This document shows, one piece after another, positions 47,206 through 55,583 of a stretch of 64,000 nucleotides of DNA (position 1 is its first letter; every line of letters starts with the position of its first letter). Below the pieces are notes generated by a model. That model was not told the DNA's origin, made no database searches, and was given only the letters and a program-made list of their open reading frames with translations. The DNA is from Desulfobaculum xiamenense (GTDB lineage: Bacteria > Desulfobacterota > Desulfovibrionia > Desulfovibrionales > Desulfovibrionaceae): assembly GCF_011927665.1 (NCBI RefSeq), contig NZ_JAATJA010000004.1, positions 124,001 through 188,000 on the forward strand, given 5' to 3'. Both the position numbers and the translations under genes were made by a program.

Positions 47206-47232
47206 GTGGAGACAGTGTTGTAGAAACGTGCG

Positions 47233-47904
47233 TTAGGGGTGCGCCATTCGCGTAAGGCGGCTTCGGCCATCGCGGGTGACGATGTCCACGCCGTACTGGC
47301 GGATGGTGCGGTGCAGCGGGCGGCCGAAGAGAAAGTCGCAATCCTCGGCGGACGCGCCGGTGCGTTCGCGAAACACGGTGCGGAAGTTGGCGTCGTAGTC
47401 GATCATTTCGAAGACTGCGGCCTCCGCGCCGGGATCGTCGTTGACGAAGCCGAGCATGGCGTCCTCAAGACGCTCGTAGGGGCATTCGGCCTCGTGCGCC
47501 TCGACGAGGTCGAGCAGGGGATGGCCCTCGGGCAGGATGTCCGCGCGGACGATGCGGTCCACGGCGTACATGGCCTCGACCTCTGCGGTGTCCCAGCATT
47601 TGAGGGCGGCGCATTCCACGGGGCGGTTGTCGTAGATACGGCACATGTTGCCGTCCAGTTCGAGCTGCGCGCAGGACCACGACAGGCCCGTGCCGCGCAG
47701 CTTCACGAGTTCCTCTTCCAACGGGGCGAGCTGGCCGGTGATCTGGTCGTGGACGAATTCGCCACGGCGCAGGGTCACCACGTCGCCGAATCCGAGGATT
47801 CCCTCTGCGAACAGGCGCAGGTCGTCGCGGTGCAGCGACGGGCCGCCCTTGCGGCAGCAGGTGCCACACTGTTCGCAATGCGTTCTGGTCTTTTCCTGAG
47901 TCAT
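47233..47904 (-). CDS. YkgJ-family cysteine-cluster protein
   Basis: A 223-residue YkgJ-type protein, thought to bind zinc or an Fe-S cluster. Cysteines are arranged as CEQCGTCCRKGGP (about 10-22), SCAQLELDGNMCRIYDNRP (about 76-95) and then ECAALKC. These are the family's spaced CxxCxxCC and C-x8-C-x8-C blocks. AAGGACA precedes the ATG. It is the last gene of the minus-strand group that begins with the cobyrinate-type amidase, 80 bases behind the GNAT gene, and ends at a strong terminator. Confidence 0.88.
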   Translation of the reverse strand: MTQEKTRTHCEQCGTCCRKGGPSLHRDDLRLFAEGILGFGDVVTLRRGEFVHDQITGQLAPLEEELVKLRGTGLSWSCAQLELDGNMCRIYDNRPVECAALKCWDTAEVEAMYAVDRIVRADILPEGHPLLDLVEAHEAECPYERLEDAMLGFVNDDPGAEAAVFEMIDYDANFRTVFRERTGASAEDCDFLFGRPLHRTIRQYGVDIVTRDGRSRLTRMAHP

Positions 47905-47984
47905 TGTCCTTATATTCCTTCCTTCAGGTGTGCCGTCGAGGGAACCGTGCCCACTGTGGGCGCTTCCGGTGATCCCTGCGGCAG

Positions 47985-48464
47985 TCAGTTGCGTGTCTGG
48001 GACAGGTCGAGTGTCATCGGCGTGTAGCGGATGCCGTTCTTCTCCTGTTCCGGGCCGTCGGCCGCGAATCCGAAGCGCTTGTAAGCGCCGACGGAATTGG
48101 GCGACGAAAAGACCGTTATCGCGTCAAGGGTCGGGTCGCGTTCGAGGCAGGCCGTGGTGGCATGGCGGAGGAGCATGCGCCCGATGCCCTGCCGCTGGCA
48201 GTGCGGGGCGACGAAGAGCATGGCGATGTGGTGCCCGTCGCGCACCTCCACGACGCCGACGAGCGTGCCGTCGCGCTCCGCGGCGAAGGCGAAGCCTGTT
48301 CCGGAGAGGCGCTCCCGGAGGCTTTGCGGTGTGACGAAGCTCTTGAATTCCTCAATGCCTTCGCGTGGATAAAGCGGGGCCACGCCGTGGTCGAACGATT
48401 CCTCGATGAGGGCCGCGGCCTGTGCGGTTTCGTCCGGGAGAAGCGGTCTGCACGTCATGCTCAT
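47985..48464 (-). CDS. GNAT-family N-acetyltransferase
   Basis: A 159-residue single GNAT domain. Acetyl-CoA loop FVAPHCQRQGIGRMLLRHA (Q/RxxGxG pattern) at about 85-100, and the C-terminal VFSSPNSVGAYKRFGF signature, in which a Tyr can act as general acid. The substrate is unknown. AAGGAG lies ten bases before the ATG at 48464; an ATG two codons in is possible. It starts four bases after the kinase gene ends, so it belongs to the amidase-phosphoesterase-kinase operon. Confidence 0.9.
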   Translation of the reverse strand: MSMTCRPLLPDETAQAAALIEESFDHGVAPLYPREGIEEFKSFVTPQSLRERLSGTGFAFAAERDGTLVGVVEVRDGHHIAMLFVAPHCQRQGIGRMLLRHATTACLERDPTLDAITVFSSPNSVGAYKRFGFAADGPEQEKNGIRYTPMTLDLSQTRN

Positions 48465-48468
48465 GTGA

Positions 48469-49845
48469 TTATCTCCTTGGGACCGTCTGAGTCGAGCACA
48501 CGGCGCGAACCCAGTTGCGGCAGGTCAGGTCGTGCCGCCACAGGAAGCCGAGTTCCATGTCGGCGTACCACGCGGCGGTGTGCGTCCGGTGGTCCGCGGT
48601 CCACAGGCGCTTGCAGGCCGTGGAAAAGAGCGACTCCACGCAGAAGTCGCGTCCCTTGCGAACCGGCGTGACGAGGGAGAGCAGTTCCGGCGCTGTGGGC
48701 AGCCGCCATCCGTCATACCCGGCGAAGCGCGCGGAGCCAAGGGCGCGGGCGTAGGCCTCGGCCTCGGTCCAGTCCATGGCCTGCGCAGAACAGCCCGTCT
48801 GCCAGACAAGGCCGGTGGTCGCGTCGTACACGGTGTCGCCTCGGTCCTGAAAGTCGTTGGCGCAGAAGGCGATGGGGCGGCCAAGGTCGTCCACGTCGAA
48901 GGCTGCGTCCGCGTCCACGGTACCGGTGCGCAGGGGCGTGGCGCGCAGGGGTGCGGTCCACGTTTCCACGAGGTGCTCCACGTCCGGTGCGATGTCGGGC
49001 GAGATGTTGGGCAGGGCGCAGGTGGCGTCGATGCGCTCGCGCCATGCTGCGACGAGTGCAGCGAGGGCGTCGCGCATGGCGCGGGCGGTGGGGAAGCGTT
49101 CCTCGCGGTCGCGGGCTAGTGACTGGCGGAGAAAGGCGTCCCATGTCGCGTCGAGTTCCGGATTGAAATGGCTGGCGGGCTGGTTGGCGACCTCGGGCAG
49201 ATGCCCGGTCAGCATGCGGAAGAGCATGACGCCAACGGCGTAGAGGTCGGCGCGGGCGTCGGCGGCGTCCGGCGCGGCTTCCTGCTCCGGTGCGGCGTAG
49301 TAGGGCGAGCCAACTCGTTCCGAGCCGTGCAGGCGCATGCGTTCTCCGCGCAGGCGCGACAGGCCGAAGTCGATGAGCTTGACCGTGCCGTCCGGCGCGA
49401 GGAGCAGGTTGAAGGGCTTCATGTCGCGGTGGACGATGCCCGAGTCGTGCAGGCAGGCGAGGGCGTTGAGGGCCTGCGCGGCGATGTCTGTGGCGCGGTC
49501 GAGACGCAGTACGCGCGAGGGGGCTTCCACGCGGTAGGTCTCGCCGATGAGTGCGCCGACGTTGTCGCAGCAGTATTCCATGGTGAAGAAGGGGCGTCCG
49601 GCGGCGTCGCGCCCGGTGTCGAGCACTGTGGCGACGTTGTGGTGGCGGATGTCAGCCATGGCCTCGGCCTCGGCCAGAAAGCGCCGTTCGAGTTCGTCAC
49701 GCCCGGCCACCGCTTCGAGGAGTTCCGTGGGGGCAAGAATCTTGAGAGCCACGATAGGACCGTCCGCCTTGCGGACCTTGTACACCGCGCCCATGCCGCC
49801 GCGCCCGAGCAGACCGAGAATTTCGTACTGAGCGATGCTGCGCAT
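48469..49845 (-). CDS. Ser/Thr protein kinase fused to a DUF1566 (Lcl) domain
   Basis: A 458-residue soluble protein. The PknB-type kinase occupies residues 1-270: Gly-loop LGRGGMGAVY, K35 in VALKIL, catalytic HRDMKPFN (D141), DFG 159-161 and APE in YYAAPEQEA. All catalytic residues are present. After a linker, residues about 335-455 are a DUF1566/Lcl-type domain (TGLVWQTGCSAQAMDWTEAE, GYDGWRLPTAPELLSLV). No membrane helix is visible, unusual for PknB-like kinases. Only two bases separate it from the upstream metallophosphoesterase gene. A kinase-phosphatase pair acting on the same target is a fair inference. Confidence 0.92.
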   Translation of the reverse strand: MRSIAQYEILGLLGRGGMGAVYKVRKADGPIVALKILAPTELLEAVAGRDELERRFLAEAEAMADIRHHNVATVLDTGRDAAGRPFFTMEYCCDNVGALIGETYRVEAPSRVLRLDRATDIAAQALNALACLHDSGIVHRDMKPFNLLLAPDGTVKLIDFGLSRLRGERMRLHGSERVGSPYYAAPEQEAAPDAADARADLYAVGVMLFRMLTGHLPEVANQPASHFNPELDATWDAFLRQSLARDREERFPTARAMRDALAALVAAWRERIDATCALPNISPDIAPDVEHLVETWTAPLRATPLRTGTVDADAAFDVDDLGRPIAFCANDFQDRGDTVYDATTGLVWQTGCSAQAMDWTEAEAYARALGSARFAGYDGWRLPTAPELLSLVTPVRKGRDFCVESLFSTACKRLWTADHRTHTAAWYADMELGFLWRHDLTCRNWVRAVCSTQTVPRR

Positions 49846-49847
49846 GG

Positions 49848-50579
49848 CTACTCGAACAGTCTGCGCGCGAAGACCTCGGGAACGCCCTGCGCGAGCATGC
49901 GCTCGGCCATGGGGCGGGCGTCGTAGGCCACAAGCCGCACTTCGAGGGTTCGGGTTTGCGTGTCGAATATGACGTACTTCGCGCGGCGGTCGAAGTCGTC
50001 GCGCGGCTGGCCGACGCTGCCCACGTTGACGATGTGCTTGCGGTCGCGCGGGAGCGTGTGCACTCCGGGGGTGAGCGTCGTGCGAACGGGAGTGCCGTGG
50101 TCGTCGGCGACGAGTTCAAGCATGTGCGTGTGCCCGACGAAGCAGATGTCCTCCGCGAGGCGGGCGAAGGTTCGCGCAAGGCGTTCCTCGTCGGCGGCAT
50201 AGAGGTAGAAGTAGGGGCTGTCCGGTGGATAGCCGTGTACGAAGCGCATGCCCCGGAAGACGATGGCACGGGGCAGGGAGGCGATATAGGCGCGCGTGTC
50301 CGCGGAGATGAGGGCGGCGGTGATCTCGACGGCGATACGTGGCTTTTCGCCGAACCACACGCGGTGGCGTTCGCGCAGGACGCCGTGCTCGTGGTTGCCG
50401 AGCACGGAAAGGGACGTGCGCGAGCGCAGCAGGGCCACGCAGTCGTCCGGATTCGGGCCGTAGCCGATGATGTCACCAAGGCTTGCGATTTCGTCGACGC
50501 CGACGGCGTCCATGTCCGCAAGCACCGCCTCGAAGGCGTTCAGATTGCCGTGAATGTCCGAAAGCACCGCCAGCTTCAT
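49848..50579 (-). CDS. Metallophosphoesterase (YfcE/MJ0936-like)
   Basis: A 243-residue calcineurin-type phosphoesterase. All metal-binding motifs are present: VLSDIHGN (D8, H10), SLGDIIGYG, LGNHEHG, HGYPPDS and GHTHMLEL. Relatives hydrolyse phosphodiesters, and some act as protein phosphatases. It is encoded directly upstream of the Ser/Thr kinase gene with a two-base gap, and 30 bases downstream of the amidase gene. It may counter the kinase; a nucleotide substrate is the alternative. Confidence 0.92.
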   Translation of the reverse strand: MKLAVLSDIHGNLNAFEAVLADMDAVGVDEIASLGDIIGYGPNPDDCVALLRSRTSLSVLGNHEHGVLRERHRVWFGEKPRIAVEITAALISADTRAYIASLPRAIVFRGMRFVHGYPPDSPYFYLYAADEERLARTFARLAEDICFVGHTHMLELVADDHGTPVRTTLTPGVHTLPRDRKHIVNVGSVGQPRDDFDRRAKYVIFDTQTRTLEVRLVAYDARPMAERMLAQGVPEVFARRLFE

Positions 50580-50609
50580 CTGTTGACCGCCTTGTCCGTT
50601 CGTGAGCGG

Positions 50610-52004
50610 TTAGGCTCCCTCGTCGCGGAAGCGTCGTGCCGCAGCGACGAAGTGTGGTGCCCACCATGGAGCGCCGAGGGCATGGATGTGCATGTAGCCC
50701 GCGAAGACGTTATCCCGCACGATTCCGTCGCGCCCGGCGATTGTGCCGGTGCCGCGCACGACGTCGAGGACCGTGGTCGGCTGTTCCGCGCCGTCGGCCA
50801 CGCAGCGCGAATAGTGGAATTCGTGCCCAACGAGGCGAGCGCCCAGCGGATGGAACGGGTTTTCGCGATCCACGACGGCCTCGCTGTAGCCCAGCCCCTG
50901 CGGGCGCGGTTCGAAGACCGTGCGTATGTCGAGCACCCCGGCCATGGGGTGGTCCTTGCCCTCGAAGGTAACGCTTTTGCCGAGGTACATGAAGCCTCCG
51001 CATTCGGCGTAGAGGGGAAGTCCCGCGTCGGCCAGCGCGCGCACGCGTTCGCGCCCGGCGGTGTTGGCCGACAGGCGGGCGGCGAGGGTTTCGGGAAAGC
51101 CGCCGCCGAGATATAGGCCGTGGATGGTAGGCCACGGCGCGTCATCCACCAGCGAGAGTTTCACCAGCCGTGCCCCGGCGCGGCGCAGGGCTTCGAGATT
51201 TTCCTCGTAGTAGAACCACAGCGCGTCGTCGCGCACGTAGCCGATGATCACGTCCGGTTCCGGGGCCGGAGCGGGCCACAGTGCGGGCACGGGCAGCGTG
51301 GGCGTAGGCGCGGAGCACGCCATGGACCAGATGCGGTCGAGGTCCGTGTTCTCGCGCATGATGCGGGCGAGATTGGCGAGGATGTCCTCCTGCCCGGCGT
51401 ATTCGCGGTTGGACACCAGCCCCATATGGCGCTCTGGGATGGGGTCCGGGGAAATCTTGGGGAGCGCGCCGAGAACGGGGACGTCCGTGTACTGTTCGAT
51501 GGCGGAGCGCAAGATGGCGCGGTGGCGCTCACCCGCCGTGCGGTTGAGGATCACCCCGCCGATGCGCACGCCCTGTTCGAAATTCGCCACACCTGCCACC
51601 ACGGCGGCGGCGGTACGCGTCATCTTCGTGCAGTCCAGCGACAGGAGCACCGGCGCTTCGAGGGCGCGGGCCACGCTGGCCGTGGAGCACGAGCCTTCCA
51701 CGTCCATGCCGTCGAAGAGACCACGGTTGCCCTCAATGACGGCCACGTCGCAGCCGAGCGCTCGGTCATGGAGCACGGCGCGCATCGTGTCGTCGCTCAT
51801 GAAGAAGGGGTCGATGTTGGAGGCGGGACGCCGCGCGGCAAGGCCGAGCCACATGGCGTCGATGTAGTCGGGGCCCTTCTTGAAGGGCGCGACGGTGCGG
51901 CCGTCCTCGACCCATGCGCGGGTGAGCCCCAGGGAATTGATGGTCTTTCCCGCCCCACCGGACAGGCCGGTGACGACGAGACGCGGAAGGCGCAGCGGAT
52001 TCAA
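50610..52004 (-). CDS. Cobyrinate a,c-diamide synthase family protein; probable siroheme amidase of the dsr locus
   Basis: A 464-residue CobB/CbiA-family protein: ATP-binding domain with P-loop TGLSGGAGKT (residues about 11-20), KKGPDYIDAMWL and EGNRGLFDG, and a C-terminal class-I glutaminase domain with catalytic Cys in LYAECGGFMYLG and His in EFHYSRC. The family amidates tetrapyrrole carboxylates with glutamine and ATP. Directly behind dsrABD it most likely makes the siroheme amide known from Desulfovibrio sulfite reductase, as DsrN does in sulfur oxidisers; cobalamin synthesis is the alternative. The start is probably TTG at 52004, ten bases after GGAG; a longer frame from 52115 would run through a stable hairpin (52026-52073). 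Confidence 0.88.
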   Translation of the reverse strand: MNPLRLPRLVVTGLSGGAGKTINSLGLTRAWVEDGRTVAPFKKGPDYIDAMWLGLAARRPASNIDPFFMSDDTMRAVLHDRALGCDVAVIEGNRGLFDGMDVEGSCSTASVARALEAPVLLSLDCTKMTRTAAAVVAGVANFEQGVRIGGVILNRTAGERHRAILRSAIEQYTDVPVLGALPKISPDPIPERHMGLVSNREYAGQEDILANLARIMRENTDLDRIWSMACSAPTPTLPVPALWPAPAPEPDVIIGYVRDDALWFYYEENLEALRRAGARLVKLSLVDDAPWPTIHGLYLGGGFPETLAARLSANTAGRERVRALADAGLPLYAECGGFMYLGKSVTFEGKDHPMAGVLDIRTVFEPRPQGLGYSEAVVDRENPFHPLGARLVGHEFHYSRCVADGAEQPTTVLDVVRGTGTIAGRDGIVRDNVFAGYMHIHALGAPWWAPHFVAAARRFRDEGA

Positions 52005-52025
52005 GGGGGAGATTCTCCTACGACG

Positions 52026-52073
52026 AAGCCGATCCTTCGGGACCGCCGCAAGGGCGGCCCGGAGAATCGGCTT
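52026..52073 (-). promoter_or_regulatory. Long hairpin between dsrD and the amidase gene
   Basis: Outer stem AAGCCGAT/ATCGGCTT (8 bp) continued by CGGG/CCCG and CCGCC/GGCGG. No T-run follows on the minus strand. It probably lowers read-through or marks a processing site between dsrABD and the amidase operon. Confidence 0.65.
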
Positions 52074-52156
52074 TGATTCTGGATCGTTGCATCCCGGAGG
52101 GGTGCAAGCCACCATTCGCCCCCTGTTGGATGGCGAAACGGCGACGGGCTAGGTGC

Positions 52157-52399
52157 TTAATCCTCGCCCTCGGCACCGGCCTGCTTGCCAGCGCCCTTGA
52201 GGCCGTACATGGTGGTGGAGCCGGAGGACCAGAACTCCATGACTTCTTCGTTCACCAGAGCGGTGAGGATCTTCTTGACGTCACGGGCCTTCTCGTCAGG
52301 GAAGAGCTTCGTGAAGTCATTGAAGTAAAACTTGCTCTTGGACTTGGACTGGCAGAAATCAATGATCTGCTGTTTGGCTTCAGCCATATCGAGAGCCAT
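52157..52399 (-). CDS. dsrD: Dissimilatory sulfite reductase accessory protein DsrD
   Basis: An 80-residue DsrD, close to the 78 residues known from D. vulgaris, with its winged-helix core (AKQQIIDFCQSKSKSKFYFN, then FPDEKARDVKKILTALVNEE and FWSSGSTTMYGLK). DsrD has been reported to stimulate DsrAB activity, although its fold is DNA-binding-like. AGGAGAGG precedes the ATG. It follows dsrB across a UUCG-looped hairpin (52423-52448), which could set its level relative to dsrAB. Confidence 0.97.
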   Translation of the reverse strand: MALDMAEAKQQIIDFCQSKSKSKFYFNDFTKLFPDEKARDVKKILTALVNEEVMEFWSSGSTTMYGLKGAGKQAGAEGED

Positions 52400-52422
52400 A
52401 GTAGCACCTCTCCTAGGTAATC

Positions 52423-52448
52423 GAGGCGCGGGCCGAAGCCCGCGCCTC
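52423..52448 (-). promoter_or_regulatory. C(UUCG)G hairpin between dsrB and dsrD
   Basis: On the minus strand a perfect 11-bp stem GAGGCGCGGGC/GCCCGCGCCTC closes a TTCG loop with the stabilising C-G closing pair. Without a T-run, it is more likely to protect the dsrAB message or modulate dsrD than to terminate. Confidence 0.8.
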
Positions 52449-52463
52449 TGTTGAAGGCTTATC

Positions 52464-53609
52464 CTACCACTTAAAGTTAGTGGTCTGACGCCAGGTGTAG
52501 TAGGCGGGATCGCGGAAGTCGTCGATCAGGTGCTCGGAGAACTCCAGGCCGCACTTCTCGAAGAAGCGCTCCCAACCGATGCGCTCAGCCCAGACGCCCA
52601 GGCGCTCGTACTTGCGGGCGTCGGTGCGGTAGGCTTCCACGATCTGGCGGATAACCTTGGCCAGTGTGGGCCAGCGGGGCGGCTCGTTCGGGATGAAGGC
52701 CACGACGACCTTGGAGAACTTCGGATTGCTGATGCGGTTGGAGATCTTGCCGCCAGCCATGATGACCAGGCCGTCACCGTCCCTGTCGGACAGGGGCAGC
52801 GAGGGGCACATGGTGTAGCAGTTGCCACAGAACATGCAGCGCTCGTTCTTGATGGCGACGGAGTTGACGGTCTTGCCGTTGATCTCGGTCTTGGACGGAC
52901 GGATGGCGCCCATCGGGCAAGCGGCAACGGCCAGCGGGATCTCGCACAGGTTGTCGAGGTACTCGTGGTCGATGATGGGGGGCTTGCGGTGGTAGCCGAG
53001 GATGGCGATGTCAGAGCAGTGCACCGCGCCGCACATGTTCAGGCAGCAAGCCATGGCGATGCGCAGGGGAGCGGGCATGTTGTGAGCGCCGAACTCCTCG
53101 AACAGCTCGTCCATGACAACCTTGACGGTGCCGGAAGCGTCAGTGGCGGGGGTGTGACAGTGCACCCAGCCCTGAGTGTGGACGATGTTGGTGATGCCGG
53201 CGCCGGTGCCGCCCACGGGGAACTTGTGGGAACCAGCGGGGAACTTGCGGGAGTTCAGATCGGCCTTGAGAGCCTTGGCGGTCTCGAGGTCCTCGACCAT
53301 GAACTCGACGTTGTTACGAGTGGTCCAGCGGACGTAGCCGCCGCAGAACTTCTCGGCGACGTCACAGATCTCGCGGACGTAGCCCACGGAGCACAGACGG
53401 GCAGCGCCCACACGCACGGTGTAGACTTCGTCGCCGCTCTCGGCCTTGTGCATGAGCATGCCAGGCTCGATGATCTCGTGGTACAGCCACTTACCCTTGT
53501 TCTTCGCGATAACCGGCGGATAGAACTCGTCGTATTTTCTGGGGCCGATGTCGGTGATACGGCCTTCCATCGGTTTTGCGGGATTGTAGCCAGCGGAAAT
53601 GAATGCCAT
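52464..53609 (-). CDS. dsrB: Dissimilatory sulfite reductase beta subunit
   Basis: A 381-residue DsrB of normal length. It has the sulfite reductase repeats with the cluster/siroheme ligands in [14 protein letters not shown] and the DsrB-type [12 protein letters not shown], and an inserted ferredoxin domain ([16 protein letters not shown]) with an intact 4Fe-4S motif preceded by VAACPMGAI. With DsrA it forms the alpha2-beta2 enzyme reducing sulfite with DsrC in the cytoplasm. It starts 12 bases after dsrA ends. Confidence 0.98.
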   Translation of the reverse strand: MAFISAGYNPAKPMEGRITDIGPRKYDEFYPPVIAKNKGKWLYHEIIEPGMLMHKAESGDEVYTVRVGAARLCSVGYVREICDVAEKFCGGYVRWTTRNNVEFMVEDLETAKALKADLNSRKFPAGSHKFPVGGTGAGITNIVHTQGWVHCHTPATDASGTVKVVMDELFEEFGAHNMPAPLRIAMACCLNMCGAVHCSDIAILGYHRKPPIIDHEYLDNLCEIPLAVAACPMGAIRPSKTEINGKTVNSVAIKNERCMFCGNCYTMCPSLPLSDRDGDGLVIMAGGKISNRISNPKFSKVVVAFIPNEPPRWPTLAKVIRQIVEAYRTDARKYERLGVWAERIGWERFFEKCGLEFSEHLIDDFRDPAYYTWRQTTNFKW

Positions 53610-53621
53610 TGTCTAATCCCC

Positions 53622-54935
53622 CTATCTCTGATGTCTCTTGCGGAATTCGTTGATGTCGCGGTCCCAGCCACCCTCAACATCCTCTTCTTTCCAGAAGATG
53701 TAGGGGTTGGAGCGGGGTTCCTGCACGTGGCGGGGATCGGCCTTGATACCGGTGACTTCCAGAAGCTTCTGGAAGCCCTGGCGCTTGATGGTCTCACCAA
53801 TGCGCTCACGGTTCTTGCCTTCTTCCATCCACCAATCCCACAGGTTCTCGACGACTTCCTTGACCTCGTCGTAGGGCTCTTCGACGGGCACGAAAGGCAC
53901 GAGGAGGGAGCCCATCTGCGCGCCATCCAGAATCGGGGCCTTGGCACCGACGAAGATGGAAGCGCCACGCTCGTCACCGATGTGCAGAGCGCGAGGCATG
54001 GTGTTGATGCAGTGCATGCAGCGGTAGCATTCTTTGTTGTCGATGGTCAGCTTGGAACCATCCCAGCTCATGCAACCGGTGGGGCACAGGTCAACGACTT
54101 CCTTCTGGATGTCGAACTTGCCCCAGTCGCGAGTGGAGTGCGCACCCGCGTTGGGGCGGAACTCGCCGGCGACGTAGGCCTTGACGGCTTCCTGGTCGAC
54201 CTTGATGTCGTCCTTCCAGGTGCCGATGACGGAGAAGTCGGAACGGGCGATGGAAGCCACGCAGCCGTTCGGGCAGCCGTCGAACTTGAACTTGAACTTG
54301 TAGGGGAAGGCGGGACGATGCAGCTCGTCCTGGTACTCATTGGTCATGTGGTAGCTGAGGTCCTGGGTGTCGTAGCATGCGAATTCGCAGCGGGACTGGC
54401 CCAGGCAGGCAGCGGGAGTACGCAGGTTGGAGCCGGAACCACCGAGGTCGGTGTTGAGCTCGTGGGTCAGCGTCCAGAAGATCTCCTCAAGCTGGGGAGT
54501 GGTGGTGCCGAGCCACACGAGGTCGCCGGTGGAGCCGTGCATGTTGGTCAGACCGGAACCGCGGAAGTCCCACAGATCCATGAGCTTACGCAGGTAGTCG
54601 GTCTTGTAGTACTTGCCAGAGGGCTGGTTCACACGGACAGTGTGGAAATGGGCAACGCCGGGGAAACGCTCGGGCTGGTCGGCGTAACGGCCGATGACGC
54701 CACCGCCGTAGCCGAAGACGCCCACGATGCCGCCGTGCTTCCAGTGCGTTTCGCCATCCTCGTAGGACATTTCGAGGATTCCCAGCAGGTCGTCACAGAC
54801 GTCCACAGGAATCTGGTACTCGATATTGTCCGGATTGGCTTTGCGCCGCTCGGCTTCCTGCTTGATGTCGGACACGAAGCTAGGCCAAGGCCCAGTCTCC
54901 AGTTGGTCCAACAATGGGGTTGCGTGTTTCGCCAT
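53622..54935 (-). CDS. dsrA: Dissimilatory sulfite reductase alpha subunit
   Basis: A 437-residue DsrA of normal length. Cluster and siroheme ligands are in [17 protein letters not shown] and [14 protein letters not shown], and the inserted ferredoxin domain has [15 protein letters not shown] with its fourth Cys in LCPTGCMSW. It begins [20 protein letters not shown]. It catalyses the six-electron reduction of sulfite, the last stage of sulfate respiration. TGGAGGT precedes the ATG. It heads dsrA-dsrB-dsrD; its promoter (55110-55138) and a Rex-like operator lie about 140-200 bases upstream. Confidence 0.98.
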   Translation of the reverse strand: MAKHATPLLDQLETGPWPSFVSDIKQEAERRKANPDNIEYQIPVDVCDDLLGILEMSYEDGETHWKHGGIVGVFGYGGGVIGRYADQPERFPGVAHFHTVRVNQPSGKYYKTDYLRKLMDLWDFRGSGLTNMHGSTGDLVWLGTTTPQLEEIFWTLTHELNTDLGGSGSNLRTPAACLGQSRCEFACYDTQDLSYHMTNEYQDELHRPAFPYKFKFKFDGCPNGCVASIARSDFSVIGTWKDDIKVDQEAVKAYVAGEFRPNAGAHSTRDWGKFDIQKEVVDLCPTGCMSWDGSKLTIDNKECYRCMHCINTMPRALHIGDERGASIFVGAKAPILDGAQMGSLLVPFVPVEEPYDEVKEVVENLWDWWMEEGKNRERIGETIKRQGFQKLLEVTGIKADPRHVQEPRSNPYIFWKEEDVEGGWDRDINEFRKRHQR

Positions 54936-55070
54936 TCTTTTACCTCCATTATCTTTGAATGTGGTTCAGCCTCATCAACACGAGCCGCCCGCGAACCAAA
55001 AGGCGCGCACCACGACGCACCTTTCCCTGCCGTCCACGCTTATGCCGAAATCGGCGGCGGCATTCACACG

Positions 55071-55088
55071 TCGTGAACGTATTCACAT
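55071..55088. promoter_or_regulatory. Rex-like operator downstream of the dsr promoter
   Basis: TCGTGAACGTATTCACAT matches the general Rex consensus TTGTGAA-N4-TTCACAA except for two bases. A second overlapping repeat TTCAC-N5-GTGAA spans 55063-55077. It would lie about 15-30 bases into the dsr transcript, a repressor position. Rex is the NADH-responsive repressor of many energy genes. Confidence 0.55.
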
Positions 55089-55109
55089 TCTCATCAATAA
55101 TCCTGCCAG

Positions 55110-55138
55110 ACGCTAGGAAGATTCCCAATCTTTGTCAA
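55110..55138 (-). promoter_or_regulatory. Sigma-70 promoter of dsrABD
   Basis: Minus-strand TTGACA (55138-55133), 17-bp spacer, TAGCGT (55115-55110). Predicted start near 55103 gives a leader of about 168 bases. Confidence 0.6.
55118..55132. promoter_or_regulatory. Perfect palindrome within the dsr promoter spacer
   Basis: AAGATT-CCC-AATCTT, a 6-3-6 perfect inverted repeat filling the spacer between -35 and -10. A likely site for a repressor or a MerR-type spacer-binding activator. Confidence 0.5.
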
Positions 55139-55186
55139 CCCAAAATGCCCGAACAGATTGGACAAACAACATACTTTGCGCACCTT

Positions 55187-55356
55187 GCATGCATTCCGAT
55201 GCATGCTCCGTAGCGAAACAGGTTCCATTTGCGTTTGTTGGCCGCTTATTTGGGCGACATGCAACGCATTCCATGTCTGGAATGAAGCATGTGCGCTTTT
55301 TTGAACTTGTTTGAGCGTCCCTTTTGCGTCTTGTGCACATTGTCCAAATGCGCACA
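55187..55356. promoter_or_regulatory. Cluster of three inverted repeats upstream of the dsr promoter
   Basis: GCATGCAT-TCCG-ATGCATGC (55187-55206, perfect); CATTCCA-TGTC-TGGAATG (55267-55284, perfect); and TGTGC-A-CATT...AATG-C-GCACA (55332-55356, one mismatch). They lie about 85-250 bases upstream of the predicted start. Confidence 0.45.
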
Positions 55357-55527
55357 TCCTGCCCTTTCGTCGCTCGGAATGTTCCCATCTCGTGCGTCTG
55401 GCGTGAAATTCCGTTCATGCTCCGCTTTCCGGGATGAAGCTGGCGGATATGCCATGCGTCCGGCCAATGAGTGCGTGTGCGTCCAGTGTCCTGTGCAAAA
55501 AAACTGTCCGAACGCAGTGGGCAATGC

Positions 55528-55559
55528 AAAAAAAGGGGGCCGGGATGATCCCGGCCCCC
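55528..55559 (-). terminator. Intrinsic terminator of the 115-aa gene
   Basis: Minus-strand stem GGGGGCCGGGA/TCCCGGCCCCC followed by seven T. Confidence 0.93.
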
Positions 55560-55583
55560 ATGGCGATTCAGTGTTGCACGCGG

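Larger units (their letters stand above)
54936..55583. other. Long regulatory region upstream of dsrA
   Basis: About 650 bp without a gene. It contains the dsr promoter, a Rex-like operator, a palindrome in the promoter spacer and three further inverted repeats (55187-55356), then the terminator of the next upstream gene (55528-55559). Confidence 0.75.

Noticed and set aside
52530-55076. An 848-codon open frame opposite dsrA and dsrB
   Set aside because: Antisense shadow of dsrAB with no domain resemblance and no ribosome site.
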